Shown: piece by piece, positions 10,035 to 20,149 of the stretch
Layout of the letters: every line of letters begins with the position of its first letter
Numbering within the stretch: position 1 is the first letter of the stretch
Source of the DNA: Yersinia massiliensis
GTDB lineage: Bacteria > Pseudomonadota > Gammaproteobacteria > Enterobacterales > Enterobacteriaceae
Direction of reading: 5' to 3'
Length of the DNA stretch: 64,000 nt
Assembly (NCBI RefSeq): GCF_003048255.1
Contig: NZ_CP028487.1
Location: 2,542,001 to 2,606,000 of the forward strand
Notes under the pieces: generated by a model
Told to the model about the DNA's origin: nothing
Databases searched by the model: none
The model's input: only the letters and a program-made list of their open reading frames with translations
Translations under genes and position numbers: made by a program

Positions 10035-11255
10035 TTAGCCCAGCAATTTTTCGATACGCTGTAGCCCTACCACTAACCGGTCAATTTCTGCTTGGGTGTT
10101 ATACAACGCCAATGATGCACGGCACATACTCGGTACATGATAAAACGCCATTAACGGCATCGCACAATGGTGACCGGTACGAATGGCAATGCCATATTGG
10201 TCAAGAAAACTGCCAACATCATAAGCATGGTGCGGCCCCAAATTAAACGCGATCACACCTGCTCGCTCGGTTGGGCCATAGAGTGTCAGGCTCGAAATTT
10301 GGCTCAATTGCGCTAATGCGTACTGCATCAGCGAATGTTCATACTGCTGAATGTGCGCCAAACCCAGCTCATTCACATAGTCGATTGCCGCACCAAGCCC
10401 CATAATCCCTGCCGTATTAGGGGAACCGGCTTCAAACCGCCAAGGAGCATCAGCAAAGGTAGTGCCTTGCGTTAAGCTCACGGTTTTGATCATCGAACCG
10501 CCCCCTTCCCATGGCGGCATCTGCTGGAGCAATTCATGCCTGCCATACAAGACGCCAATGCCGGATGGACCGTACAGTTTATGCCCAGAGAAGGCATAAA
10601 AGTCGCACCCCAATGCCTGAACATCGACCCTTTGATGCATGACGGCCTGCGCGCCATCCACCAGCACCACTAATCCAGCGGCCTTGGCTTGAGCGACAAT
10701 ATCTTGGATGGGGTTAACTGTCCCTAGCACATTGGAGACCTGAGTGATCGCCAGCAATCGCGTCGTGTCATCAATCAAATTGTCCAGCGCATCTGGTACC
10801 AATTCACCTGTGGCGGTCAAAGGCCAAACACGAATTTCAACACCGAGATCTTGCGCCACCATCTGCCATGGAACGATATTGGCGTGATGCTCCATTTCAG
10901 TAATGATAATACTGTCGCCAGCCTTTAAGAAATGGCGGCCATAGCTGTTTGCGACGAGATTGATAGCCTCAGTGGTGCCTTTAACAAAGACAATTTCTTC
11001 AACTGATGCCGCATGAATAAAATCAGCCACTTGGCTACGTATCGCTTCCATCTGCTGCGTCGCATCAGCACTCAGCGTATGAATACCACGATGAACAGCC
11101 GCATAGCCATCACGGTAGAAGTTAAGTTCCCTATCGATAACCACTTGAGGTTTCTGCGCACTAGCAGCGCTATCCAGATAGGCTAACGGTTGCCCGTTAA
11201 CCTGGCGGCTGAGTAAGGGGAAGTCCGCTCTAACACGCTCGATAGGGAAACTCAT
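10035..11255 (-). CDS. sufS: Cysteine desulfurase SufS
   Basis: PLP enzyme that takes sulfur from L-cysteine, leaving alanine, and hands a persulfide to SufE; its homologues also act on selenocysteine. The 406 residues match E. coli in length. The PLP lysine is Lys226 in SGHKLYGP, and the persulfide cysteine is Cys364 in RTGHHCAM, both at E. coli numbering. Its ATG overlaps the sufD stop in ATGA, suggesting translational coupling. Confidence 0.98.
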   Translation of the reverse strand: MSFPIERVRADFPLLSRQVNGQPLAYLDSAASAQKPQVVIDRELNFYRDGYAAVHRGIHTLSADATQQMEAIRSQVADFIHAASVEEIVFVKGTTEAINLVANSYGRHFLKAGDSIIITEMEHHANIVPWQMVAQDLGVEIRVWPLTATGELVPDALDNLIDDTTRLLAITQVSNVLGTVNPIQDIVAQAKAAGLVVLVDGAQAVMHQRVDVQALGCDFYAFSGHKLYGPSGIGVLYGRHELLQQMPPWEGGGSMIKTVSLTQGTTFADAPWRFEAGSPNTAGIMGLGAAIDYVNELGLAHIQQYEHSLMQYALAQLSQISSLTLYGPTERAGVIAFNLGPHHAYDVGSFLDQYGIAIRTGHHCAMPLMAFYHVPSMCRASLALYNTQAEIDRLVVGLQRIEKLLG

Positions 11256-12637
11256 CGCGACTCCCCTGCTAACCGTTCGGCAATACGTGCCAGCACCACT
11301 TTACGAATAGTTTCGTTGTGAATGGCTTCTGTTAACTCTGCTGCGAACGCAAAAATAATCATCTGTTGTGCATCGTCTTGATGGATGCCACGCGATTGCA
11401 GATAAAACAGTTGCTCGGCATCGATACGCCCGACCGTTGCACCGTGACTGCATTTCACGTCATCGGCATAAATTTCCAACTGGGGCTTGGTATCCACCTC
11501 TGCCAACCGACTCAGTAGCAGATTATTGTTGGTCATCTGACCATCTGTTTTCAGCGCATGCTGGGCGACTTTTATCATGCCATTAAAAATAGCTTTGCCC
11601 CGTTCGCGTACAATGGTTTTGTGCAATTGGCGACTTTCGCAATACCCTTTGTTGTGCTCTAGATAAGTCCGGGTATCACAGATTTCACGCCCTATCGGCA
11701 ATAGCAGGCTATTGATAGATAGCGTTGCGCCTTCACCATTCAATTGAGCACTGGTGTTATGGCGCGTCAAACCTGCGCCAAGTAAGAAACTGTCGCTGCG
11801 TACTCGCGCGTCACGGCTGAGCACTAAATCATTATGCGCAAAGTGGTAGCTTTGAGGCGTCTCAAACGCCAGTTTGTAATGACTCAACTGCGCATTATCA
11901 CCCACGCTAATCGTGAGCCGAGCACCGGTAAAATGTGGCTGTTCATTGAGGCTGACAAAATGCTCAATGACATCTGCCTGAGCATTAGTTTCAATGGACA
12001 AATGATGGCGATAATGACTGGTATTCACTTCATCGCCATCTTTACCTGAACTGATATGCAGCAGATACAGTGGCTTATCGCTCTGTTTTCCTGCGGGCAA
12101 ACGAATGTGCAGACTTTCTTGCGCTAGGCTCTCAGTCAGATGCAGAAAGACTTCTGACCTAATAGCGTCAGGGAATTGCGCGTCCTCTGTGACGTGAGTG
12201 AGCTGATAAGGGCCACAATCACCATCACTGAGTGCAGGGGTATATCGGCCATCAATGAAAACTAGCCGATGTGCATCTTGCACCAATGACAACGCATCTC
12301 GCTGGGCAGCAGTCACGTTTGGCGCATCCGCGAAACTAAAGCGATGAGATAAAAGTGTTGCTAGCGGCGTATATTTCCAATCTTCATGTTTAACGCTCGG
12401 AAAGCCTAATGCTAGCACTTGTTGCCAATGTGCCGATGCCTCTGCTCCCTGACCACTTTGGCGCTGCTTAAACAGCACACCAAACTGCTTCAGAGCATCA
12501 ATACGTTGCTGTTCCAGAATGCGTTGTTGTTCTGGAATAAATGGCTGTTCTGGAATAAATGGTTGCCCAGAACCAGATCGTTGTTTCGGCGAAGATTGCG
12601 GGTCTAATGCATTACTGTTGGTCGGTAAGCCAGCCAT
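11252..12637 (-). CDS. sufD: Fe-S assembly scaffold protein SufD, with N-terminal repeat insert
   Basis: Subunit of the SufBC2D scaffold on which Fe-S clusters are built; SufD aids iron entry. The 461 residues exceed E. coli SufD (423), mainly through a Gln/Pro-rich N-terminal stretch near residues 24-48 with tandem hexapeptides [24 protein letters not shown]. The beta-helix core and C-terminal segments ([26 protein letters not shown]) are intact. The start [11 protein letters not shown] resembles E. coli, and the ribosome site GGAGGAG lies inside the end of sufC, with a 26-base overlap. Confidence 0.95.
   Translation of the reverse strand: MAGLPTNSNALDPQSSPKQRSGSGQPFIPEQPFIPEQQRILEQQRIDALKQFGVLFKQRQSGQGAEASAHWQQVLALGFPSVKHEDWKYTPLATLLSHRFSFADAPNVTAAQRDALSLVQDAHRLVFIDGRYTPALSDGDCGPYQLTHVTEDAQFPDAIRSEVFLHLTESLAQESLHIRLPAGKQSDKPLYLLHISSGKDGDEVNTSHYRHHLSIETNAQADVIEHFVSLNEQPHFTGARLTISVGDNAQLSHYKLAFETPQSYHFAHNDLVLSRDARVRSDSFLLGAGLTRHNTSAQLNGEGATLSINSLLLPIGREICDTRTYLEHNKGYCESRQLHKTIVRERGKAIFNGMIKVAQHALKTDGQMTNNNLLLSRLAEVDTKPQLEIYADDVKCSHGATVGRIDAEQLFYLQSRGIHQDDAQQMIIFAFAAELTEAIHNETIRKVVLARIAERLAGESR
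12512..12565 (-). repeat. 18-bp tandem repeat inside sufD
   Basis: Two nearly identical 18-base units, TTCTGGAATAAATGGCTG and TTCTGGAATAAATGGTTG (12530-12565, one mismatch), adjoin a third degenerate unit at 12512-12529. The period is a multiple of three, so copy changes keep the sufD frame and add or remove hexapeptides. Confidence 0.85.
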
Positions 12638-13358
12638 AGCCTTGCTCCTCCAACTGTTTTACTAGCGTGAAATCACCCGATTTAATGATTCGGCCTTGGT
12701 ACAACACATGCACGAAATCAGGTTTTACGTAGTCAAGGATGCGCTGATAGTGCGTCACAATAATAAATGCGCGATCTTCATTACGCAGTGAATTCACACC
12801 GTTGGCGACAATTTTCAGTGCATCGATATCCAGACCAGAATCTGTTTCATCCAGAATACATAAAGAGGGTTCTAGCGCAGCCATCTGCAAGATATCATTA
12901 CGTTTTTTCTCACCACCCGAGAAACCCACATTAACCGAACGCGTCAGAAGATCTGCCGGCATTTTGAGTAACTCAATTTTCTCTTCGATAAAGTCAGAGA
13001 AATCAAAACGATCTAAAGGCTCCTGTTGGCGATATTTTCGCACTGCATTAACGGCAGTTTGCAGGAAGAAATGATTACTGACCCCAGGAATCTCTACCGG
13101 ATATTGAAAGGCCAAAAATACGCCTTCGCCCGCACGGTCTTCCGGTGCCAACTCCAACAGATCTTTGCCGTTGAAGGTGACACTCCCTTCGGTAACTTCG
13201 TACTCTTCACGCCCAGCCAAAGCTGCCGACAAGGTGCTTTTCCCCGAGCCATTCGGCCCCATAATGGCATGCACCTCACCGGGTTTGATCTCCAGATTCA
13301 AACCTTTCAGAATCTCGTTACCTTCAACACTGACTTTCAAATTCTTAATGCTTAACAT
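12612..13358 (-). CDS. sufC: SufC ATPase of the Fe-S assembly scaffold
   Basis: ABC-type ATPase that dimerises within SufBC2D and opens the SufB-SufD interface. 248 residues with Walker A GPNGSGKS (Lys40), signature FSGGEKKR, and Walker B LCILDETDSGLD. It lies between sufB (48-base gap) and sufD (26-base overlap). It is soluble rather than a transporter subunit, as expected from its operon. Confidence 0.98.
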   Translation of the reverse strand: MLSIKNLKVSVEGNEILKGLNLEIKPGEVHAIMGPNGSGKSTLSAALAGREEYEVTEGSVTFNGKDLLELAPEDRAGEGVFLAFQYPVEIPGVSNHFFLQTAVNAVRKYRQQEPLDRFDFSDFIEEKIELLKMPADLLTRSVNVGFSGGEKKRNDILQMAALEPSLCILDETDSGLDIDALKIVANGVNSLRNEDRAFIIVTHYQRILDYVKPDFVHVLYQGRIIKSGDFTLVKQLEEQGYGWLTDQQ

Positions 13359-13406
13359 AGGTTTCCTTGGTGCGCAAAACGCTGCAAGTACGTGTTCAAC
13401 TCATGC

Positions 13407-14927
13407 TTACCCAACACTGTGTTCCAGACTTATCGCCAATAACTTCTGCGCTTCGACGGCAAACTCCAAAGGTAATTCGGAGAATACATCCTTACAGAAG
13501 CCATTAACGATCATGGAGATAGCGTCATCTTCGCTGATCCCCCGCTGCAAGCAATAAAACAGTTGGTCATCGCCAATTTTTGAGGTAGTCGCTTCGTGTT
13601 CCAATTGTGCCGAATTATTGCGCACTTCGACGTACGGAAACGTATGTGCGCCGGAGTCAGGACCAATGAGCATCGAATCACATTGCGTGAAATTGCGGGC
13701 GTTATCCGCGCCGGGCAAAATTTTCACTAAACCACGATAGGTATTTTGGCTATGACCCGCTGAAATCCCTTTGGCAATAATGGTTGATTTGGTGTTTTTG
13801 CCAATGTGAATCATTTTGGTGCCCGTATCGGCTTGCTGATTGCCGTTGGTGAGCGCCACGGAGAAGAACTCGCCGATGGAGTTATCCCCCTGCAAAATCA
13901 CGCTCGGGTATTTCCACGTAATCGCTGAGCCAGTCTCGGATTGAGTCCATGACATCTTCGAACCCGCGCCTTCACAGAGTGCGCGCTTAGTGACGAAGTT
14001 CAGAATACCGCCCGTGCTTTCCGTACCTGCAAACCAGTTCTGAACGGTGGAGTATTTCACTTCAGCATTTTTATGCAAAATGACTTCTACCACGGCGGCA
14101 TGCAACTGGTAAGTATCACGTACTGGCGCTGAACAGCCTTCGATGTAGCTGACATAACTGTCTTCGTCGGCGATTAAAATGGTGCGCTCAAACTGGCCGG
14201 TTTTAGCCGCGTTGATTCTAAAGTAAGTGGACAATTCCATTGGGCAACGCACCCCTTTGGGCACGTAAACAAAAGTGCCATCAGAAGCGACAGCGGCATT
14301 AAGTGCCGCAAAGAAATTATCTTTTGCTGGCACCACAGACCCCAAATACTTGCGCACTAAATCCGGATATTCTTGGATAGCTTCACCGAATGAGCAGAAA
14401 ATAATCCCTTGTTCGGCTAGTTTGCCGCGATAGGTCGTTGCGACTGACACTGAGTCAAAAATGGCATCGACCGCCACCTCAGCCCCTTCACGCACCGGTA
14501 CCCCAAGCTGAGCAAAAGCAGACTCGACTTCTGCCGTAAGGTATTCATTCTCGCTGCTTTGAGGTTCGTTATGCGCGGCAGCCCCCGATGACTGCTGCAC
14601 TGCACCCGGTTGTGAATCACAGCTATCATCGCAACTGCCACAAGATGGCGCGGAGTAATAGCTATAATCTTGGTAATCCAAGCTCTTATAATGTGCTTTT
14701 AGCCAATGCGGCTCTTCCATCTCTAGCCAGCTACGATAGGCACCGAGACGAAATTCCAACATCCACTCAGGTTCATTGCGTTTAGCAGAGATAGCACGTA
14801 TCACATCTTCATTGATACCTTTGGCCAGTTCATCGGTCGCTAACTGGGTAAAAAAGCCTTCTTTGTAGCGACCATCGCTGACCCAAGCCTGCACATCATC
14901 AGGAACTTCAACATTGCTTCGTGTCAT
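13407..14927 (-). CDS. sufB: Fe-S assembly scaffold protein SufB
   Basis: Main scaffold subunit carrying the nascent cluster and accepting sulfur from SufE. The ATG at 14927 gives 506 residues ([12 protein letters not shown]), in line with 495 in E. coli; an open frame extending 13 codons upstream overlaps sufA and has no family support. The motifs [32 protein letters not shown] and NFTQCDSML (with the conserved cysteine) are present. A Cys-rich N-terminal patch [11 protein letters not shown] is retained. It starts 14 bases after the sufA stop. Confidence 0.97.
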   Translation of the reverse strand: MTRSNVEVPDDVQAWVSDGRYKEGFFTQLATDELAKGINEDVIRAISAKRNEPEWMLEFRLGAYRSWLEMEEPHWLKAHYKSLDYQDYSYYSAPSCGSCDDSCDSQPGAVQQSSGAAAHNEPQSSENEYLTAEVESAFAQLGVPVREGAEVAVDAIFDSVSVATTYRGKLAEQGIIFCSFGEAIQEYPDLVRKYLGSVVPAKDNFFAALNAAVASDGTFVYVPKGVRCPMELSTYFRINAAKTGQFERTILIADEDSYVSYIEGCSAPVRDTYQLHAAVVEVILHKNAEVKYSTVQNWFAGTESTGGILNFVTKRALCEGAGSKMSWTQSETGSAITWKYPSVILQGDNSIGEFFSVALTNGNQQADTGTKMIHIGKNTKSTIIAKGISAGHSQNTYRGLVKILPGADNARNFTQCDSMLIGPDSGAHTFPYVEVRNNSAQLEHEATTSKIGDDQLFYCLQRGISEDDAISMIVNGFCKDVFSELPLEFAVEAQKLLAISLEHSVG

Positions 14928-14941
14928 TTCGTTTACATCGC

Positions 14942-15313
14942 TCAAACGCCAAAACTCTCGCCACACCCACAGGAATGCTGAGCTTTAGGATTATTAAATT
15001 TGAAGATCTGGTTTAGCCCTTCGCGGACATAATCCACCTCGGTACCATCAATAAATGGCATCGCTTTCAGTGGCACATAAAGTCTGGCACTACCGTGCTC
15101 AAAAACAAGACAGTCATTGGCGGGTTCTTTCGCCATATCCATCACGTAGGCAAACCCTGCACAACCTGACTGCTTGACCCCGAGTTGCAACCCTTTAACT
15201 TGCGGATCTTGCTGCATGAGCCGCGTAATTTGTGCCGCAGCACTGTCCGTGATGGTGACGCCTTGCCAGACATTATCATCGAGTGAAAATGTGCCGACTG
15301 ATTCCTGTTGCAT
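14942..15313 (-). CDS. sufA: A-type Fe-S carrier SufA
   Basis: Carries Fe-S clusters from SufBCD to target apoproteins. The ATG at 15313 gives 123 residues and is preceded by GAGG seven bases away; a longer frame starting 17 codons upstream is not supported by length. The three cluster cysteines are in KQSGCAGF and the C-terminal CGCGESF. It is the first gene of the suf operon and lies downstream of a perfect Fur-type palindrome. Confidence 0.96.
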   Translation of the reverse strand: MQQESVGTFSLDDNVWQGVTITDSAAAQITRLMQQDPQVKGLQLGVKQSGCAGFAYVMDMAKEPANDCLVFEHGSARLYVPLKAMPFIDGTEVDYVREGLNQIFKFNNPKAQHSCGCGESFGV

Positions 15314-15424
15314 ATGCCCTACCTCATGTTTCTCAATCACCCAATGATGTTGGATGCAGTCCATTTCAGGTTAAAGATTTGCTAGCTGATTATGAGTGAA
15401 CCAACACAGAATGTTCACAATGGT

Positions 15425-15443
15425 AGTGATAATAATTATCACT
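15425..15443 (-). promoter_or_regulatory. Fur-type operator upstream of sufA
   Basis: AGTGATAATAATTATCACT is a perfect 19-bp inverted repeat matching the Fur box pattern (GATAATNATTATC). It lies 112 bases upstream of the sufA ATG. Iron repression of suf by Fur is established in E. coli; the IscR, OxyR and IHF sites known there could not be confirmed by eye. Confidence 0.85.
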
Positions 15444-15921
15444 TCAACCGTTTGTTTTGCAGGGATATTAAGAAAAGTGCCGTTTTAACCTTGAAAGAGG
15501 CGGCAACGAAAGAAGCATGCTGCGATGGCCGAAGAGGTCTAGCGGAACAAGTGCACTTTTATCACGCTGAAATTAATCAATAAATTTCGCAGCGATGCTC
15601 ATATCCCTTGCTATATCAAAGGCTAATCGCAGTCAGCCTTTGCGTTTTTAAACATTCATAGAAAATACCTATTTCTAAATTAATTTTAGCTGAAAACACC
15701 TGTGGGGGAAACCTATCAGAGTGATTCGATGTATTTATCGAATTGATATACCCTCAAACGATCACCGATCAAAGTATTAACAGTGCCGAATCGCTAAGCA
15801 TTGAAAGCACAATGAACCTCAAAGCATTCAAGCGATAAGCACGGGATATTTTGAGTGGCTCAAGGCCATTATGGCCCTGAGCAAGGTCGCGGTAGAAATA
15901 GAGGAATGATGGAGACTAAGG
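15444..15921 (+). other. Gene-free stretch between the suf operator and menI, with hairpins
   Basis: About 480 bases with no credible gene. A 63-codon open frame spans the Fur box itself and looks spurious. A terminator-like hairpin for plus-strand transcription is present at 15617-15649: CAAAGGCT/AGCCTTTG followed by CGTTTTT. A second, longer hairpin (GCTCA.GGCCAT / ATGGCC.TGAGC, 15858-15882) lies after the menI stop and may end menI transcription. Confidence 0.45.
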
Positions 15922-16338
15922 TTAGCGCGTCAGTACTGCGGTCGTTAAGCGAGAGGTACAACACAGGTGGTCCTGCTCATCGTAAATCTCTATTTGCCAC
16001 ACCTGATGGCTACGGCCCACATGAATCGCGCGGCAACAACCACGCACTTTGCCAGAACGCACCGCTTTCAAGTGGTTAGCGTTAATTTCTAACCCAACAA
16101 TCTGCTGGCCCTCAATGGTGCACAAGTAGCCCGCCATCGAACCGAGCGATTCTGCCAGCACCACAGATGCCCCGCCATGTAATAGACCAAAAGGCTGAGT
16201 CGTCCGGTGATCAACTGGCATCGTCGCTTCTAGTTCGTCATCGGAGAACCGAGTAAACTCAATACCCAGGTGCCCTAGCATGCAGCCTTGGCTTTGTTGG
16301 TTGAGTTGTTCGAGTGTGGCCGTTCGTTTCCAAAGCAT
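15922..16338 (-). CDS. menI: 1,4-dihydroxy-2-naphthoyl-CoA hydrolase MenI (YdiI)
   Basis: Hotdog-fold thioesterase that releases CoA from DHNA-CoA in menaquinone synthesis, with some activity on other acyl-CoAs. 138 residues (E. coli 136). The family block [20 protein letters not shown] includes the catalytic Glu. It lies between suf and ydiJ, as in E. coli. The downstream side holds a hairpin; the upstream side carries the ERIC array. Confidence 0.9.
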   Translation of the reverse strand: MLWKRTATLEQLNQQSQGCMLGHLGIEFTRFSDDELEATMPVDHRTTQPFGLLHGGASVVLAESLGSMAGYLCTIEGQQIVGLEINANHLKAVRSGKVRGCCRAIHVGRSHQVWQIEIYDEQDHLCCTSRLTTAVLTR

Positions 16339-16350
16339 TCATCCTCCCCT

Positions 16351-16667
16351 TCCTAATTGAAGTTGCAGCGGTGTTAGCTGCTTTCTCTCACCCGCATCAC
16401 TGACCAACGTCAGCTCAGCGGGATTCGTTCATTTGCTGCCTACCTGCAACTCCAATTAGTTTGGGGTATCCCTTCCTGTTGAAGTTGCAGCGGTGTTAGC
16501 TGCTTTCTCTCACCCGCATCACTGACCAGCGTCAGCTCAGCGGGATTCGTTCATTTGCTGCCTACCTGCAACTCCAATTAGTTTGGGGTATCCCTTCCTG
16601 TTGAAGTTGCAGCGGTGTTAGCTGCTTTCTCTCACCCGCATCACTGACCAGCGTCAGCTCAGCGGGA
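16351..16667 (-). repeat. Tandem array of three ERIC-type repeats (period 122 bp)
   Basis: Three direct copies begin with GAAGTTGCAGCGGTG at 16359, 16481 and 16603, exactly 122 bases apart. Each has the core CTCACCCGCATCACTGACC then GTCAGCTCAGCGGGATT. Copies 1 and 2 close with CCTGCAACTCCAATTAGTTT; copy 3 breaks off near 16667, just before the ydiJ stop. Copies differ by only a few bases (ACCAACG against ACCAGCG, for example), so the amplification looks recent. The array fills almost the whole 351-base menI-ydiJ gap. Confidence 0.92.
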
Positions 16668-16689
16668 TTTGCGGCTTTATTACAGCGCG

Positions 16690-19600
16690 TTAAACTAATT
16701 CGAGTAAAGCCTGTAACGGATGCCGCAATCCATTACCCTCAATACGTTTGACCTGACTGCGGCACGAATACCCAGTAGCTAAGCAACGTTTACCCGGCAG
16801 CTTTTGCAGTGCTTGCTGCCACGACAATGCGTAGATACCCAGCGAATTATCGATGTTCTTCGCTTCATGACCATAAGTGCCCGCCATGCCACAACACCCA
16901 ACACTGACATTTTCTAACTTGGCACCATAGCGGGAAAATATCGATGCCCAATGTTGGCTACTCGCTGGCAACGCAGTGCTTTCAGTACAATGACCAAACA
17001 AGTACCAAGACTCACCACTCATCTGCTGTTCAGGTTGCTCCGCCAATGCCACCTGTAACCACTCATGCACCAATTGCACATTAAAATCACCACGGGTATC
17101 GCCCAAAATTTCTTTGTATTCATCGCGATAACAGAGCACCAGCGCGGGATCAACACCGACCATTGGCATGCCCAATAACGCGACGCGATTCAGAAAATCA
17201 GCCGTCTTGCGCGCAGTTTTGGCAAAGCGTTGTAGGAAGCCTTTAATATGCTGTGCCTTGCCATTGGGTGAAAAAGGTAACAGCACAGGATTAAAGCCTA
17301 GCTTTTCTACCAGCCGAACAAAGTCGGCAACCACTTGCGCATCATAATAACTGGTGAAAGGATCTTGTACGATCAACACGTGCTGACGCCGTTCAGACTC
17401 AGGCAGTTTTTCCAACTGTTCCAACGTCATGGTGCTGGCATAGTGACCCGATAATGATTGCTTCAGTGAAGGGCTAGACAGCATCGGTAAATCCACCATC
17501 CCGATACTCTTGCGGCTTAACGCACCCACCCACGGTTGTTTCAAAAAGAAATTAAAGACTTTCGGCGTCTTCGCCATTAAAGGTGCGTAGCTCTCCACGC
17601 CAGCCACCACATAATCACGCAGCGGTCGATGATAACGAGTGTGATACAACTGAAGAAAACGCGAGCGGAACCCCGGTACATCAATTTTTATCGGGCACTG
17701 TGTCGAACAGGCTTTACAGGCCAGACAGCCCGACATCGCCTCTTTGACTTCATGGGAGAAATCATAATCCCCTTTACTGGCATGCCACGTATTACGCGTT
17801 TTATCGATTAGATCACGCAAGCTAGGCCTTTTAGTGGCAAGGCCTTGCTCCAACGCCACTGGATCAACCCCTTGTTCGGAAAGCAATCGCAACCACTCCC
17901 GTACCAGTGCAGCACGGCCTTTGGGGGAGTGAATGCGATCACCGGTAATCTTCATTGACGGGCACATCGGGCTACGGGCGTCAAAGTTAAAACACAGCCC
18001 ATTGCCATTACATTCCATCGCACCACGGAATGACGTTCTGACATCCAGCGGAATACGGCGATCCAACGTGCCACGTTTATCGGCGGTATCCACTTTCATC
18101 ATCGGCGCATCACTGGCTAACGGTGAGCAAATTTTCCCAGGGTTCAAGCGATTATCGGGGTCAAAGGCAGACTTAATACGCCTTAATTCGCTATACAGCT
18201 CTTCGCCGAAGAAATCAGGGCTATATTCTGCGCGGAAGCCTTTACCGTGTTCCCCCCACAGCAAGCCACCATAACGCGCCGTCAGTTGCACCACCTCATC
18301 GGATATCTGCTTCATCAGCATTTCTTGCTGCGGATCGCACATATCTAACGCCGGACGCACATGCAATACGCCTGCATCCACGTGTCCAAACATGCCATAT
18401 GTCAGGTTATGGCTATCCAGTAATTGGCGGAACTCAACGATATAATCAGCTAAGTGTTGTGGCGGTACGCAGGTATCTTCCGCAAATGGAATTGGCTTAG
18501 CCTGCCCTTTGCTGTTCCCTAACAGACCCACCGCTTTTTTGCGCATCGCATAAATACGCTCAATTCCTGCCAGCTCACTGCAAATCTGATAACCAATCAC
18601 CCCGCCTTCTTTAGCAGAGATCAAATCATCCAAACGCTGACAAAGTGATTCCATTTGTCCGTCGATAAGGGCTTTATCATCACCTGCGAACTCAACAATA
18701 TTCAGCCCCAGCATCTCTTGGTTCGGCACATCAGTAATTAACTCATTGACCGAATGCCAAACAATGTCTTCTTTCGCCAGATTGAGGACTTTAGAATCCA
18801 CCGTTTCCACTGACAACGCTTTGGCTTCGACCATAAAAGGCGCATTGCGTAGTGCAGAATCAAAAGAGTCATATTTCACATTGACCAAACGACGCACTTT
18901 AGGCAGGGGCGTAATGTCCAATGTGGCTTCAGTAATAAAGGCCAATGTCCCTTCAGCACCCGTTAGAATGCGCGTTAAGTCAAAGGTCTGCAGATCATCA
19001 CTGAACACATGGCGCAAATCATAACCGGTTAGAAAACGATTTAGTTTGGGGAATTTCTCCAGAATCAGTTCACGCTGATCACGACATCGATTGAGCACAG
19101 TCTGGTAGATTCTCCCCGCGACAGAATCCTCCTGAGCAATCGTTTCCGCTAGTGCCGTCGGCATGGCGCGGGTGTCCAGCATCTCCCCACCGAGTAAAAT
19201 AGCCCGCAAGCCCAGCACGTGATCGGAAGTTTTGCCGTACACCAAAGACCCCTGCCCAGAGGCATCGGTATTAATCATACCCCCCAAGGTGGCGCGATTA
19301 CTGGTCGACAATTCTGGCGAGAAGAAATAGCCAAATGGCCGTAGATATTGATTGAGCTGATCTTTAATCACGCCAGCTTCAACCCGCACCCAGCCTTGCT
19401 CCACATTAATCTCGATAATACGATTCATATGGCGCGACATATCCACCACGATGCCGGTGTTCAACGCCTGACCATTAGTGCCAGTGCCACCACCGCGCGG
19501 TGTAAAGACCAACGACTTGAAACTTTCTTGCCCAGCTAAGCGGCCAATCAAGGCCACATCTGCCGTCGAACGTGGGAAAACAACGGCATCGGGCAGCAGT

Positions 19601-19746
19601 TGATAAATGCTGTTATCCGTCGCCATCGTCAGGCGATCGGCATAATTCGTGGCAGTATCGCCGGTAAATCCGTTTTGCTTCAAAGCATCCAAAAAATCCA
19701 GCACCAACTGAACGACACCCGGCGCTTGAGAAATATGTGGGATCAT
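16690..19746 (-). CDS. ydiJ: YdiJ, FAD- and Fe-S-containing D-2-hydroxyacid (2-hydroxyglutarate) dehydrogenase
   Basis: Large 1018-residue flavoprotein. The N-terminal FAD-binding domain (about 45-280) has TPRGGGTGTNGQAL. A FAD-oxidase C-terminal domain follows (about 290-560), including HVDAGVLHVRP. Then come a ferredoxin-like region with CLACKACSTQCP (about residue 665) and a C-terminal cysteine-rich CCG segment, VGCCGMAGTYGHE. E. coli YdiJ has been reported to oxidise D-2-hydroxyglutarate; the same reaction is inferred here. It is not fused or truncated. The downstream ERIC array reaches within about 20 bases of its stop. Confidence 0.88.
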   Translation of the reverse strand: MIPHISQAPGVVQLVLDFLDALKQNGFTGDTATNYADRLTMATDNSIYQLLPDAVVFPRSTADVALIGRLAGQESFKSLVFTPRGGGTGTNGQALNTGIVVDMSRHMNRIIEINVEQGWVRVEAGVIKDQLNQYLRPFGYFFSPELSTSNRATLGGMINTDASGQGSLVYGKTSDHVLGLRAILLGGEMLDTRAMPTALAETIAQEDSVAGRIYQTVLNRCRDQRELILEKFPKLNRFLTGYDLRHVFSDDLQTFDLTRILTGAEGTLAFITEATLDITPLPKVRRLVNVKYDSFDSALRNAPFMVEAKALSVETVDSKVLNLAKEDIVWHSVNELITDVPNQEMLGLNIVEFAGDDKALIDGQMESLCQRLDDLISAKEGGVIGYQICSELAGIERIYAMRKKAVGLLGNSKGQAKPIPFAEDTCVPPQHLADYIVEFRQLLDSHNLTYGMFGHVDAGVLHVRPALDMCDPQQEMLMKQISDEVVQLTARYGGLLWGEHGKGFRAEYSPDFFGEELYSELRRIKSAFDPDNRLNPGKICSPLASDAPMMKVDTADKRGTLDRRIPLDVRTSFRGAMECNGNGLCFNFDARSPMCPSMKITGDRIHSPKGRAALVREWLRLLSEQGVDPVALEQGLATKRPSLRDLIDKTRNTWHASKGDYDFSHEVKEAMSGCLACKACSTQCPIKIDVPGFRSRFLQLYHTRYHRPLRDYVVAGVESYAPLMAKTPKVFNFFLKQPWVGALSRKSIGMVDLPMLSSPSLKQSLSGHYASTMTLEQLEKLPESERRQHVLIVQDPFTSYYDAQVVADFVRLVEKLGFNPVLLPFSPNGKAQHIKGFLQRFAKTARKTADFLNRVALLGMPMVGVDPALVLCYRDEYKEILGDTRGDFNVQLVHEWLQVALAEQPEQQMSGESWYLFGHCTESTALPASSQHWASIFSRYGAKLENVSVGCCGMAGTYGHEAKNIDNSLGIYALSWQQALQKLPGKRCLATGYSCRSQVKRIEGNGLRHPLQALLELV

Positions 19747-20149
19747 TAGTGTGACCCTATCTATAGGTATGTGTGTTTGTTGTTCCGCTCAAAGATTATC
19801 TGTTCGTGATCACCTTTGTCGAATAATTTATGCCAATTCAGCATGATGGGAAAGTGATGGCGAGAGGCCAAGCATAAATACGACAATAACCCATTGAGTT
19901 TCAAAATTTTATATTGCATCAATAATAGCCATACCTGATAGAAAATAGATTTTTTCAGGGTGATCTCGACCTCCGGATATTCATGACTTTATAGATGCCA
20001 TTTTTTTCCTAAAATCATAAGTAAAATTAAGTGGTGTCTGTTAAAAGTTGAAGAAATACACCATGATTAGGGCTGAAATAATCTTTTCGATACAGAAATA
20101 AATCGTGCCATGGCCACCTTGCCATGACTTTCGAAGTGAGAACCCACTG
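19747..20149. other. Divergent intergenic region between ydiJ and ydiK
   Basis: 403 bases, AT-rich, containing the outward promoters of ydiJ and ydiK. I recognise no repeat, operator or gene here. Confidence 0.4.

Noticed and set aside
15392-15583. 63-codon open frame spanning the suf Fur box
   Set aside because: It reads through the perfect Fur palindrome, has no family features, and lies on the operator side of sufA.
15444-15650. RyhB-like sRNA near the suf Fur box
   Set aside because: The conserved RyhB core is not present. Only the position and terminator-like hairpin remain, so it is kept as a low-confidence finding and not called RyhB.
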